Source: UBA4582 sp002389265 (GTDB taxonomy: Bacteria > Pseudomonadota > Gammaproteobacteria > Pseudomonadales > Azotimanducaceae). From it: a stretch of DNA of 64,000 bases. Both the position numbers and the translations under genes were made by a program. Each line of letters starts with the position of its first letter. The first letter of the stretch is position 1. The stretch covers positions 1 to 64,000 of the forward strand of contig CALSRT010000003.1 in assembly GCA_943788825.1 (NCBI GenBank), in the 5' to 3' direction. The notes under the pieces were generated by a model. The model was not told where the DNA came from and searched no databases. It saw nothing but the letters and a program-made list of their open reading frames with translations. Below, one piece after another: positions 1 to 8,169 of the stretch.

Positions 1-376
1 AGGCGGCGGGAATTGAACCCGCGTCCGTCAGTCCTCTGCCTTCGGCTCTACATGCTTAGTTCGTTTATTGTTTAACCTTTCACTGGCCCAGCGAACAGGG
101 ATTAAAAGGCGAGCTTGCTTTAGTTTTAGCTGCTTTAGCCACAAGCGGGGCCTGGCAGCGGTCCCATGAGACGCGCACTCGGTTTGAATACATGGGCACA
201 TCCGCCCCGAGTCAAGCTTAACTTATTCTAAAAAACGAATTTTTTAGTTTAAGCGGCTAATGCGTAGTTTTCGTCGTTGGCAACTATAAAAGTTACAGCG
301 ATTGATTTACGAGAGTCACTACCCTCTCGGCATGCACCTTGGGTTTCGTAACCAGCGTCGAATCCAGATCGCCCCC
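1..376 (-). ncRNA. ssrA: tmRNA (ssrA), 3' end cut by window edge
   Basis: Transfer-messenger RNA that rescues stalled ribosomes. The 5' end reads GGGGGCGATCTGG on the minus strand at 376 and is followed by the conserved ATTCGACG. The tag ORF at 281-249 encodes ANDENYALAA followed by TAA, almost identical to the E. coli tag. The 3' T-arm (GGTTCAATTCCC) is at the very start of the window; the last acceptor bases and CCA lie just outside. smpB, its partner, lies upstream on the same strand. Confidence 0.97.
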
Positions 377-482
377 AGTTTGAAACTTACAATGTCTTTC
401 TATCTTCGACCAGCCGTGGTCGATTGTTGATCTTACAGGACTTTAGATGGGGTTGCCCGCGACTTGTTCAACCTAAATTTAT

Positions 483-962
483 TTATTTATTGTGGGCCTT
501 CATGATTCGGCCCTTATCGCGGTTCCAGTCCCGGTCTTTGAGGGTGGCGCGCTTGTCGAACTCTTTTTTGCCAGTAGCCAGGGCGACCTCGAGTTTGACG
601 CGATGGCCTTTCCAATACATGGCGACGGCAACGCAAGTCTGGCCCTTTTGTTGGGTAGCTGTGGCCAGGCGCGCGAGTTCCCGCTTGTGCAGCAGTAACT
701 TCCGGCTACGCATGGGTTCTGCTATCACATGCGTCGAGGCGGCAAGCAACGGCGTGATATTGCACGCCAGCAGGAAGGCTTCGCCGTTTTTCAAAAACAC
801 ATAGGTGTCCGTGAGCTGCACTTTGCCAGCCCGGATTGATTTCATTTCCCACCCGGTTAGCACCAGACCCGCCTCGAACCGCTCGTGGAGCTGGTAATCG
901 AATTTAGCGCGTTTATTTAAGGCGATGGTGCCAGGTGAGGTTTTGGCTTTAGTGGCGGCCAT
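483..962 (-). CDS. smpB: SsrA-binding protein SmpB
   Basis: RNA-binding partner of tmRNA; it delivers alanyl-tmRNA to stalled ribosomes. The 159-residue product matches the usual family length, has the beta-barrel core (LTGWEMKSIRAGKVQL near residues 35-50) and the basic C-terminal tail with the DKR...RDWNRDKGRI signature that mimics a codon-anticodon helix in the decoding site. ATG start is preceded by GAGAG. It lies about 100 bp upstream of ssrA on the same strand, the usual arrangement, and is divergent from the symporter gene. Confidence 0.97.
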   Translation of the reverse strand: MAATKAKTSPGTIALNKRAKFDYQLHERFEAGLVLTGWEMKSIRAGKVQLTDTYVFLKNGEAFLLACNITPLLAASTHVIAEPMRSRKLLLHKRELARLATATQQKGQTCVAVAMYWKGHRVKLEVALATGKKEFDKRATLKDRDWNRDKGRIMKAHNK

Positions 963-985
963 AATTACTCTCTTGTGGGGGCGTT

Positions 986-991
986 ATTATA
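986..991 (-). promoter_or_regulatory. -10 element of smpB promoter
   Basis: On the minus strand a perfect TATAAT lies 24 bp before the smpB start, leaving a 5' UTR of about 17 nt with the GAGAG Shine-Dalgarno. No strong -35 hexamer is apparent at the right distance. Assignment is by position and the -10 match only. Confidence 0.5.
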
Positions 992-1095
992 GGCAGAGGC
1001 GCCGGAAAGTACAGGATTGGTAGCACGCCACTGTTGAGGCGTGAGCGTAAATCACTGACAATGCGGGCTTGATGATAAATTAGCGGGTTGTTGGT

Positions 1096-2454
1096 ATGGC
1101 GTTAGGTTCTGAGTCAGTACATGGCATGTGGTCTTCCCGTTTGATGTTTATCATGGCGGCAGCCGGTTCAGCCGTCGGCCTGGGGAATATCTGGCGATTT
1201 CCCTACATTGCGGGTGAGAATGGTGGCGGCGCGTTTGTGCTGGTATACCTGGGCTGCATTTTTTTGATTGGGGTACCGATTATGGCGTCTGAGATTTTGC
1301 TAGGGCGAGCTGGCCGGCAGAGCCCGATCAATGCCATGCGTGATTTGGTAGCCCATTCGAATGCGAACCCCCTATGGCAGGCGATTGGCTGGATGGGCGC
1401 CTTAGCCGGCTTTATGATTCTGTCGTTTTACGCGGTGATCGCAGGCTGGGCGATGTCTTACCTGGTTCAGATGGGTTCGGGCGCGTTTACGGGTGCCGAT
1501 GCAGTGCAGGCTACGGCGGCATTTGATGCCTTGACCGATGATGTGGGTGCGGTTGTCGGCTGGCACACCCTGTTTATGATGATGACCATTGGCATTGCCG
1601 CTCGGGGTGTTGGCGCTGGGCTTGAAAGCACGGTCAAAATTCTGATGCCAGCCCTGTTTTTTCTGTTGGTCGTATTGGTTATTTACTCGGGCGTGACATC
1701 TGGCAAATTCACTGAGGGTTTGTCCTTTCTGTTTTCTTTTAACATAGAGAAATTGACCTGGAATGGCGTACTGATGGCCATGGGTCAGGCGTTCTTCACC
1801 TTGAGTTTAGGCATGGGCGCGATCATGGCCTATGGCGCCTATATGCCGAAAGATGCCTCCATCATCAGCACCGCGACGACCATCGCATTACTGGATACGG
1901 TGGTCGCGCTGATGTCAGGCATGGTGATCTTTCCTTTGGTGTTTGCCAACGGGTTAGAAAGTTCGGCGGGCCCAGGCTTAATGTTTGTGACGTTACCGCT
2001 GGCTTTTGGGCAAATGACTGGGGGCGCATTTTTTGGTGCTGTGTTCTTTTTGTTGGTGACCTTCGCGGCGATTACTTCGTCGATATCCCTAGTTGAACCG
2101 GCCATCGCCTGGTTGATTGAACGTCTGAAGACCACTCGAGCCAAGGCGGCTTTGGTCGTTGGCGGCCTAGCCTGGTTGATGGGTTTGGGTAGCGCCTTTT
2201 CATTCAATATCTGGGAAGACCTGCACTTCGTTAGGGGGATGACGTTTTTCGATCTGATGGATTATGTGTCGAATAATATCTTGTTACCGCTGGGCGGGGT
2301 GCTGATCGCCTTGTTCGCGGGTTGGGGCATTGATCAGCAAATTACGCGAGATCAGCTCGCTGTCAGCCCCGGGATGTATCAAGCCTGGCGCTTTGTGACG
2401 CGCTTTATTGCGCCCGCGGCGGTGTTCCTGGTGTTTTTGCTGGCGTTTTTCTAA
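1096..2454 (+). CDS. sodium-dependent transporter, NSS/SNF family
   Basis: Inner-membrane Na+-coupled symporter of the neurotransmitter:sodium symporter (LeuT-like) family. The N-terminus carries the family signature around residues 20-45 (GSAVGLGNIWRFPY, then GENGGGAF), which forms the unwound TM1 ion/substrate site. The 452 residues contain about eleven or twelve hydrophobic segments, usual for bacterial members. Substrate (amino acid or amine) cannot be read from sequence. It is followed after 5 bp by ratA, so the two are probably cotranscribed. Confidence 0.9.
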   Translation: MALGSESVHGMWSSRLMFIMAAAGSAVGLGNIWRFPYIAGENGGGAFVLVYLGCIFLIGVPIMASEILLGRAGRQSPINAMRDLVAHSNANPLWQAIGWMGALAGFMILSFYAVIAGWAMSYLVQMGSGAFTGADAVQATAAFDALTDDVGAVVGWHTLFMMMTIGIAARGVGAGLESTVKILMPALFFLLVVLVIYSGVTSGKFTEGLSFLFSFNIEKLTWNGVLMAMGQAFFTLSLGMGAIMAYGAYMPKDASIISTATTIALLDTVVALMSGMVIFPLVFANGLESSAGPGLMFVTLPLAFGQMTGGAFFGAVFFLLVTFAAITSSISLVEPAIAWLIERLKTTRAKAALVVGGLAWLMGLGSAFSFNIWEDLHFVRGMTFFDLMDYVSNNILLPLGGVLIALFAGWGIDQQITRDQLAVSPGMYQAWRFVTRFIAPAAVFLVFLLAFF

Positions 2455-2459
2455 GGCTT

Positions 2460-2891
2460 ATGCGTACTGTTAAACGGTCTGCTCTGGTTCCTTACTCAAC
2501 GGCACAGATGTATCACATCATCAATGATATTGGCTGCTACCCGGACTTTCTGCCTTGGTGTGTGGGCAGCGAAATTTTGGTTGCGTCAGAGTCTGAGTTG
2601 GTTGCTCGCCTGGATTTAGCGCGAGGTGGGCTGTCCCAGAGTTTCACTACTCGGAATCGTCTGTCGCCACCCCATGGTGTGACCCTTGAGCTGGTTGATG
2701 GCCCGTTTACAGCGCTGTCCGGTGCCTGGGCATTGCAGGCCCTCGGCGAAGATGGTTGTAAAATCAGTATGCAATTGCAGTTTGAATTTAATAGCCGAGT
2801 GATGAATGCCGCCTTGGGGCAGGTTTTTACTGGCGCGGTGGACAAAATGGTTGAGGCGTTCTGTCAACGAGCGGAGCAGCTGTATGACTGA
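2460..2891 (+). CDS. ratA: RatA / Coq10-like START-domain protein
   Basis: Small START/polyketide-cyclase-fold protein of 143 residues. The N-terminus (RSALVPYSTAQMYHIINDIGCYPDFLPWC) is the hallmark of the RatA/YfjG-Coq10 group. E. coli RatA was described as a ribosome-association toxin, whereas homologues act as ubiquinone-binding chaperones; the sequence does not settle which applies. It overlaps rnfH by 8 bp, the standard ratA-rnfH arrangement next to smpB and bamE. Confidence 0.9.
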   Translation: MRTVKRSALVPYSTAQMYHIINDIGCYPDFLPWCVGSEILVASESELVARLDLARGGLSQSFTTRNRLSPPHGVTLELVDGPFTALSGAWALQALGEDGCKISMQLQFEFNSRVMNAALGQVFTGAVDKMVEAFCQRAEQLYD

Positions 2892-3234
2892 TGGCCTGGT
2901 CATTGAGGTCGTCTATATCACCCCCGACGCTGAACGGGTAATGAGTGTTGAACTGGTCGCTGATGCTGTGGTGGAAGACGCCATAGTCGCGTGTGGCATC
3001 TTGCAGGCGGTGCCAGAGCTGGATCTGGAAACATTACAGATTGGGGTATATGGTCGTCCAGCAAGTCTTTCAACCCAGCTTGAGGCCGAGGATCGAGTCG
3101 AGATTTATCGACCGCTGGTACGGGATCCGATGGCGGCGCGGCGTCAGCGGGCTCAGTCGACAGTGCAACAAAGGCCTGGCCGGCGCGCGAGACAAGCCCG
3201 GAATGCGGCGCTCAATAAGCCTGGCAGCCATTAG
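2884..3234 (+). CDS. rnfH: RnfH family ubiquitin-fold protein
   Basis: Small beta-grasp protein of 116 residues, family RnfH (UPF0125), of uncertain cellular role. The start chosen is the ATG at 2884 inside the end of ratA, giving MTDGLVIEVVYITPD; a longer reading frame upstream only adds ratA-overlapping sequence. The motif VEIYRPLVRDPMAARRQRA near residues 77-95 is typical. The C-terminus is Arg-rich. Conserved partner of ratA. Confidence 0.9.
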   Translation: MTDGLVIEVVYITPDAERVMSVELVADAVVEDAIVACGILQAVPELDLETLQIGVYGRPASLSTQLEAEDRVEIYRPLVRDPMAARRQRAQSTVQQRPGRRARQARNAALNKPGSH

Positions 3235-3264
3235 CGGGGCTTTTGTTTAAGTCGTCACCAGGAT

Positions 3265-3618
3265 CTAGGTGGCTTCCGGCGTGGGGGTGAAGTCACCATC
3301 GAAATGACTTAGCCGTTCTTCTATAAAGTACAGGTGCAGTTCGTTAATAACGGGATAGCCGCCCGCAACCTGGATCGAATAGATATAGTCCCAGCGATCC
3401 TGATTCAGCGAATCGTTAATCACCGCGTTACCAAGCACGAATCGGACTTGGCTCTTGCTCATGCCGGGCTTGAGCTTGTCGATCATGGTCTGGGTGATGA
3501 CATTGCCTTGCTGGATCGTAATGCGGTGCACGCCCGGAAAGCGTAATGACGAGCAGCCGCTGGCGATGCTGCAGAGAACAAGAATCAAAATGGCTGTACT
3601 GAGGCGATGTGTAATCAA
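3265..3618 (-). CDS. bamE: outer membrane assembly lipoprotein BamE
   Basis: Lipoprotein subunit of the BAM complex that inserts beta-barrel proteins into the outer membrane. Signal peptide with lipobox ASG-C, cysteine at residue 22. The SmpA/OmlA fold is recognisable from GNVITQTMIDKLKPGMSKSQV and RWDYIYSIQ. Length 117 is normal. It is divergent from fur and convergent with rnfH, the same neighbourhood as Pseudomonas omlA-fur. Confidence 0.95.
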   Translation of the reverse strand: MITHRLSTAILILVLCSIASGCSSLRFPGVHRITIQQGNVITQTMIDKLKPGMSKSQVRFVLGNAVINDSLNQDRWDYIYSIQVAGGYPVINELHLYFIEERLSHFDGDFTPTPEAT

Positions 3619-3697
3619 TGTAGTCCTGGTCCTTCCAATGTAATGCTAAAGTCGCGATACTGGTCGCCTAGTGTATCGTGCAATGAGTCTCTTCACC

Positions 3698-4111
3698 ATG
3701 GCTGCAGAATCTCAAGATCTTAAAGACGCGGGTCTGAAAATAACATTGCCGCGCATTAAGATCCTTCAAATCCTCGAAAGTTCGACGGTCCACCACCTGA
3801 GTGCCGAGGATGTCTATAAACATCTGCTTCAAAATGATGATGAAATCGGGTTGGCCACTGTTTATCGGGTCTTGACCCAATTTGAGTCTGCTGGACTTGT
3901 GATTCGCCATCATTTTGAAGGTGGTCATTCGGTGTTCGAGCTCTCTAGCAATGATCATCATGATCACCTGGTCTGCGTTAAATGCGGCCTGGTTGAGGAG
4001 TTCCACGATGAGGAGATCGAACGGCGGCAGGAAAATATTGCCAAAGAGCGAGGCTTCGAGCTCACAGACCATAACCTTAACCTTTATGGCCTGTGCCCTA
4101 AATGTCGTTAA
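3698..4111 (+). CDS. fur: ferric uptake regulator Fur
   Basis: Iron-responsive repressor. Winged helix (AGLKITLPRIKILQIL...EDVYKHLL...GLATVYRVLTQFESAGLV) followed by the metal sites (HHFEGGHSVFE, HHDHLVCVKCG, and a C-terminal CPKC pair). The ATG at 3698 gives 137 residues, close to the Pseudomonas length; in-frame starts at 3671 and 3683 would add 9 or 5 residues and cannot be excluded. Divergent from bamE with a short shared promoter region, where autoregulation would be expected. Confidence 0.95.
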   Translation: MAAESQDLKDAGLKITLPRIKILQILESSTVHHLSAEDVYKHLLQNDDEIGLATVYRVLTQFESAGLVIRHHFEGGHSVFELSSNDHHDHLVCVKCGLVEEFHDEEIERRQENIAKERGFELTDHNLNLYGLCPKCR

Positions 4112-4160
4112 AGACCTTGGATAGCCAACGCTGAGTTCGCCGATTTGCGGTTTTCACCAA

Positions 4161-4296
4161 GGGCTCTTTATTCCGCCGAGGGCTCTTTATGCGCTGAGGG
4201 CTCTTTATTCCGCTGAGGGCTCTTATTCCGCTGAGGGCTCTTTATTCCGCTGAGGGCTCTTTATTCCGCTGAAGGCTCTATTCCGCTGAAGGCTCT
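4161..4296. repeat. tandem repeat, 17-19 bp unit, about 7 copies
   Basis: Between the convergent fur and recN genes the unit GGGCTCTTTATTCCGCTGA is repeated head to tail: copies start at about 4161, 4180, 4198, 4217, 4235, 4254, 4273 and a partial at 4290. Copies vary by single-base gaps (17-19 bp) and a few substitutions. The array ends five bases before the recN stop codon. No ORF or clear terminator lies in it. Confidence 0.9.
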
Positions 4297-4301
4297 GTGT
4301 G

Positions 4302-5996
4302 CTAGTTTGCTTGGGCTGCGGTATACATGGCTTTGGCATGGTCGAGGGATTGTTTCGTTAGTTCGACGCCACCTAGCATGCGGGCAATTTCTTCGATTTT
4401 TTCTTGAGTTGGTAGGGTCTCGATCTCGGTTTTAGCCTTTGCTTGGGCCTTGCCTTTGCCCGTGCCAGTGGATTTGGTCACAAGATAGTGCTGATGTCCC
4501 TGGGCTGCCACCTGAGGCAGGTGGGTCACGCAGACGATTTGAGCTTTGCCACCCAGATTGCGCAGCAGGCTGCCGACGACTTCGGCGACCGCGCCGCCGA
4601 TGCCAACGTCAACTTCATCAAATACCAAGCTGGGGACCTTCGAGGTGTCGGCGGTGACGACCTGAATGGCTAGGCTGATACGGGACAGTTCGCCGCCAGA
4701 CGCGATTTTATTCAATGACCGGGGCACCTGGCCTGGATTGGTGCTAATCAGGAATTCGACCTCCTCGAGCCCGCCTGGTGCGATGACGCCGGTTTCGATA
4801 GGTGTCAGGCTGACCTTAAAGATTGCGCCATGCATGCCGAGCTTGACCAATTGCTCCGTGACTTGGCGCTCCAGGGTCTTTGCTGCCTTGATGCGGGCAC
4901 GGCTCAGGCGCGTAGCAACCTCGAGATAGCTCGTGGACAGGGCTTGGGTGCTGACGGCCAGGCTGTCGATTTCTGCGTCAACATTGTCGAGGCTTTTAAT
5001 CTCCGCCTGAATATCGAGGGTGAACGCGGGAATGTCGCCGGGCTTAATCCGATGTTTGCGTGCGACATCGTAGATGCTGGTCAGACGTGCTTCTACTTCG
5101 ATCAGGCGTTGGGGGTCGGCTTCGATGGTGTCGGCAAACCGCTGCAGATCCGAGACCGCTTCCTCGAGTTGGATTTTGCTGCTGATAAACAATTCGGTCA
5201 CCGGTATCAGGGCATCGAGCTCAATGGCCTGCAAGAGATGCAGTGCCTGGGTCAACTGGCTCAATATATTGCCCTCTTCATTGAGCTCGCAGGCCTGCAG
5301 TGCGGCGTCACAGTTACGCAATATCTCATCAACATGACTCAGCTGCTGTTGTTCCTGCTCGAGGCTGATGTGCTCATCGGGCTCGATGGCCAGCTGTTCG
5401 AGCTCTTCGGCTTGGTAGGCCAGCAACTGCACGCGGGCTGTTTGCTCGGCATTGTTGGTCCGCAAGGATTCGAGACGCTTGCGGGCCCGATGGAATTGCT
5501 CCCACAGTTCATGGGCCTGACTGGCTAGCGGCAGCACATCGCCAAATTCATCGAGCATACGGCGATGGTTGTCCTTCTTGAGCAAGGATTGATGTTCATG
5601 CTGAGAGTGGATGTCGATGAGCATCTCACCAAGGGTTTTCAGGTCAGCCACGGTACTGGGCGCGCCGTTGATAAAGCCGCGGGAACGACCATCAGCGCCG
5701 AGTGTGCGGCGTAAGATACATTCGCCGGCGCTATCACTCGGTAGTTCGTGTTCAGCCAGCCAACGCTTAGCCGGTTGGTTGTCACTGATGTCAAAGGTGG
5801 CGTGAATTTCGGCCCGGTTCGCTGCGTTTGCAATCAGGCCTGTGTCGGCACGGTCACCCAAGGTAAGGCCCAGCGCATCGAGGATGATGGACTTGCCAGC
5901 CCCGGTCTCGCCCGTAACCACGGTCATACCCGAATTGAACTCGAGTTCGAGGTGATCAACCAGCGCGAAATTTTGAACCGTTAAATGGGTGAGCAT
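4302..5996 (-). CDS. recN: DNA repair protein RecN
   Basis: SMC-like ATPase used in double-strand break repair. Walker A GETGAGKS lies near residue 30, long coiled-coil arms fill the middle, and the signature/Walker B region (ASGGELSR...VFDEVDVGIGG) is near residues 430-475. The start at 5996 (MLTHLTVQNFALV) fits the family N-terminus; a longer frame to 6068 adds a non-conserved extension. About 564 residues, normal length. The 3' end abuts a tandem repeat. Confidence 0.95.
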   Translation of the reverse strand: MLTHLTVQNFALVDHLELEFNSGMTVVTGETGAGKSIILDALGLTLGDRADTGLIANAANRAEIHATFDISDNQPAKRWLAEHELPSDSAGECILRRTLGADGRSRGFINGAPSTVADLKTLGEMLIDIHSQHEHQSLLKKDNHRRMLDEFGDVLPLASQAHELWEQFHRARKRLESLRTNNAEQTARVQLLAYQAEELEQLAIEPDEHISLEQEQQQLSHVDEILRNCDAALQACELNEEGNILSQLTQALHLLQAIELDALIPVTELFISSKIQLEEAVSDLQRFADTIEADPQRLIEVEARLTSIYDVARKHRIKPGDIPAFTLDIQAEIKSLDNVDAEIDSLAVSTQALSTSYLEVATRLSRARIKAAKTLERQVTEQLVKLGMHGAIFKVSLTPIETGVIAPGGLEEVEFLISTNPGQVPRSLNKIASGGELSRISLAIQVVTADTSKVPSLVFDEVDVGIGGAVAEVVGSLLRNLGGKAQIVCVTHLPQVAAQGHQHYLVTKSTGTGKGKAQAKAKTEIETLPTQEKIEEIARMLGGVELTKQSLDHAKAMYTAAQAN

Positions 5997-6162
5997 GAAG
6001 TTACCTAAGGGCAGTGGTAGTTCAATTAAACGCCACGCCGTGCCGAGTCTGCAAGATGAGACTGACAAATTTTAACCCGAATTGGTTCTGCTGTATTGAT
6101 GTCAGCTTCATCAGGCGGGTATATTGAGGAATCGTTCAAGCAATGTGTTGGCAATAGAGTCA

Positions 6163-7212
6163 ATGGTAGAAAAACGCGTGATCAGTGAAAAAGCCCAGAT
6201 GGTGTTGAAAACGCTCGTCGAGCGTTACATTGCCGACGGCCAGCCGGTGGGTTCTAAAACCTTGGCTGCCCAGCCCCGGGTCACTGTCAGCTCCGCGACG
6301 GTGCGCAATATTATGGCTGATCTGGAAGATAAGGGCTATGTCACCTCGCCCCATACCTCCGCCGGACGTGTACCGACAGCCATGGGATATCGGTTCTTCG
6401 TCGACAGTTTGCTGGAGATGGCGCCGCTGGGGACGCAAGATCTGCAACAGATGCGGCGCCAGCTGGATCCTGACTGGTCGGCTCATCAACTGGTTCAATC
6501 GACCTCGGGCATTCTGTCAGATGTCACCCGAATGGCCGGGCTGGTGACCATCCCTCGGCGCGAGCAGGTGACCTTGCGGCATGTGGAATTCCTGAGTCTG
6601 AGTGAGAGGCGGGTACTGGTGATTCTGGTGCTGGCCGACCATGAGGTACAGAACCGTATTATCTATACGGATACCGATTACACGGAAATTCAGCTTAAAG
6701 AGGCGTCTAACTATATTAACCAATCCTTTGCAGGCAGATCCTTGCGACATATTCGCGAGCAATTGATTACGGCAATGAAGTCGGATCAGGAAAATCTTAA
6801 TGGCCTGATGAAGGCAACCTTGGAAGTCGCTGAGAAAGCCTTTGAGCAAGACGAAGCGGATGGCTATGTATTGGCGGGCCAGGAAAATCTAGTTGAAATA
6901 TCACCTGATATGGCCCGTGACGATATCCGCAACCTGTTTCAGGCGTTTTCGCTGAAGGGTGATATTTTGCATCTGTTAGATCGCTGTCTGGCGGGCGAGG
7001 GGGTGCAGCTGTTTATTGGTGAAGAATCCGGTTATGAATTGCTCGACGACTGTAGTGTCGTGATCTCACCCTATCGGGTGGATGGCCAATTGGTTGGCGT
7101 TTTGGGAGTCATTGGCCCGACGCGCATGGCCTATAACCGCGTTATCCCGGTGGTGGATGCCACGGCCAAGCTGCTCAGCGCTGCCCTCGGCAGCTCATTG
7201 CCTCGCCATTAA
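6163..7212 (+). CDS. hrcA: heat-inducible transcription repressor HrcA
   Basis: Repressor of chaperone genes that binds CIRCE operators. N-terminal winged helix (ERYIADGQPVGSKTLA...SSATVRNIMADLEDKGY...PHTSAGRVPT) and GAF-like middle and C-terminal regions are complete. ATG at 6163 gives 349 residues; a TTG start at 6124 is possible. First gene of the hrcA-grpE-dnaK-dnaJ cluster. I see no canonical CIRCE (TTAGCACTC-N9-GAGTGCTAA) in this window, so its target, for example groESL, may be elsewhere. Confidence 0.94.
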   Translation: MVEKRVISEKAQMVLKTLVERYIADGQPVGSKTLAAQPRVTVSSATVRNIMADLEDKGYVTSPHTSAGRVPTAMGYRFFVDSLLEMAPLGTQDLQQMRRQLDPDWSAHQLVQSTSGILSDVTRMAGLVTIPRREQVTLRHVEFLSLSERRVLVILVLADHEVQNRIIYTDTDYTEIQLKEASNYINQSFAGRSLRHIREQLITAMKSDQENLNGLMKATLEVAEKAFEQDEADGYVLAGQENLVEISPDMARDDIRNLFQAFSLKGDILHLLDRCLAGEGVQLFIGEESGYELLDDCSVVISPYRVDGQLVGVLGVIGPTRMAYNRVIPVVDATAKLLSAALGSSLPRH

Positions 7213-7265
7213 CCGGGCTATCTGACGACACTTCGGTGGTTCTGTGCAATCTCATGCCTTAAACC

Positions 7266-7294
7266 CTTGAATCTTGCAGGGGTAAACCCCATAT
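7266..7294 (+). promoter_or_regulatory. sigma-32 heat-shock promoter of grpE
   Basis: CTTGAA at 7266-7271 and CCCCATAT at 7287-7294 are separated by 15 bp, matching the E. coli RpoH consensus (CTTGAA / CCCCATnT) at near-ideal spacing. It lies 39 bp before the grpE ATG in the hrcA-grpE gap, so grpE can be transcribed independently of hrcA during heat shock. Confidence 0.88.
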
Positions 7295-7333
7295 CACTGA
7301 GACTTCAAAATTACTGATCTGGAGTCAGGGTGC

Positions 7334-7966
7334 ATGGCGGATTTCGACGAACAACAATCGACACAGGACGATGACAACGAGCGGCACGATGAGCTGGTTG
7401 TGAGTGATTTAGAGGCTGCCGGCGAAGCCGAGATTGCCGAGCCAGAAGATCAAAATATCGATACCATGTCGCCCAGCGAGCTACGCGCGACAGCTTATGG
7501 TGCCCAGGAAGAAGCCGAGAAGTTCAGGGACGCGGCGTTGCGTGCCGAGGCGGAGATGCAAAATCTTCGGCGTCGTACCGAGCGAGAAGTCGAGCATGCG
7601 GTCAAATACGGCGTCGAGAAACTGATCCAGAGCCTGCTGCCAGTGGTGGATAGCTTAGAAAAAGCCATTGAGTCAGCCGAACAATCAGATGCAGACAGTG
7701 AAGCGACCCTGGCGATTATTGAAGGTATGGGGTTGTGCCAGCGCCTGTTCATCGATGTGATGGCTAAGGAAGGGGTGGCTGTGATCGATCCGCACGGAGA
7801 GCCCTTCGACCCTAATTTGCACCAAGCGATTTCAATGATTGAAAGTCCGGAAGTCGAGCCCAATTCAGTCATCGCTGTGGTTCAGAAAGGCTATCAGCTG
7901 AACGGTCGGTTAGTTCGGCCCGCCATGGTGATGGTTGCTAAAAACACGCCAGCATCTTCTAGTTAA
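7334..7966 (+). CDS. grpE: nucleotide exchange factor GrpE
   Basis: Nucleotide exchange factor for DnaK. Acidic N-terminal ~55 residues, long coiled-coil helix (EEAEKFRDAALRAEAEMQNLRRR near 55-85), then the beta domain ending in QKGYQLNGRLVRPAMVMVAK, the family signature. Length 210 is typical. It has its own sigma-32 promoter and precedes dnaK by about 200 bp. Confidence 0.96.
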   Translation: MADFDEQQSTQDDDNERHDELVVSDLEAAGEAEIAEPEDQNIDTMSPSELRATAYGAQEEAEKFRDAALRAEAEMQNLRRRTEREVEHAVKYGVEKLIQSLLPVVDSLEKAIESAEQSDADSEATLAIIEGMGLCQRLFIDVMAKEGVAVIDPHGEPFDPNLHQAISMIESPEVEPNSVIAVVQKGYQLNGRLVRPAMVMVAKNTPASSS

Positions 7967-8003
7967 GCGCGAGTTAAGCACGAGTGAGGAAGAGAGAAAT
8001 CTG

Positions 8004-8040
8004 ATATTGGGACTTGAATAATTTCGACGGGTGCCAATAT
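8004..8040 (+). promoter_or_regulatory. inverted repeat with possible weak sigma-32 promoter before dnaK
   Basis: ATATTGG (8004-8010) and CCAATAT (8034-8040) form a perfect 7-bp inverted repeat with 23 bp between. Inside it CTTGAA (8013-8018) is followed 14 bp later by GCCAATAT, a degraded version of the sigma-32 -10 CCCCATAT. It lies about 130 bp before dnaK. It could be a second heat-shock promoter with an overlapping operator; function is inferred from layout only. Confidence 0.35.
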
Positions 8041-8169
8041 AGACGTTCAAGAAGTTGACTGGCCCGGCATTTCGACCGCCAGGTGAGACGAAAAATACAA
8101 TACACACATTTGGTTATTATTAGTTAATACCAGCCTGCAGTAAGTCAGGTTGTTCAGCGGAGAAGCATC

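Noticed and set aside
4830..5528. 232-codon plus-strand ORF opposite recN
   Set aside because: Lies entirely antisense to the conserved recN coiled-coil region; no recognisable domain.
6069..6162. CIRCE operator before hrcA
   Set aside because: No TTAGCACTC-N9-GAGTGCTAA or close variant is present.
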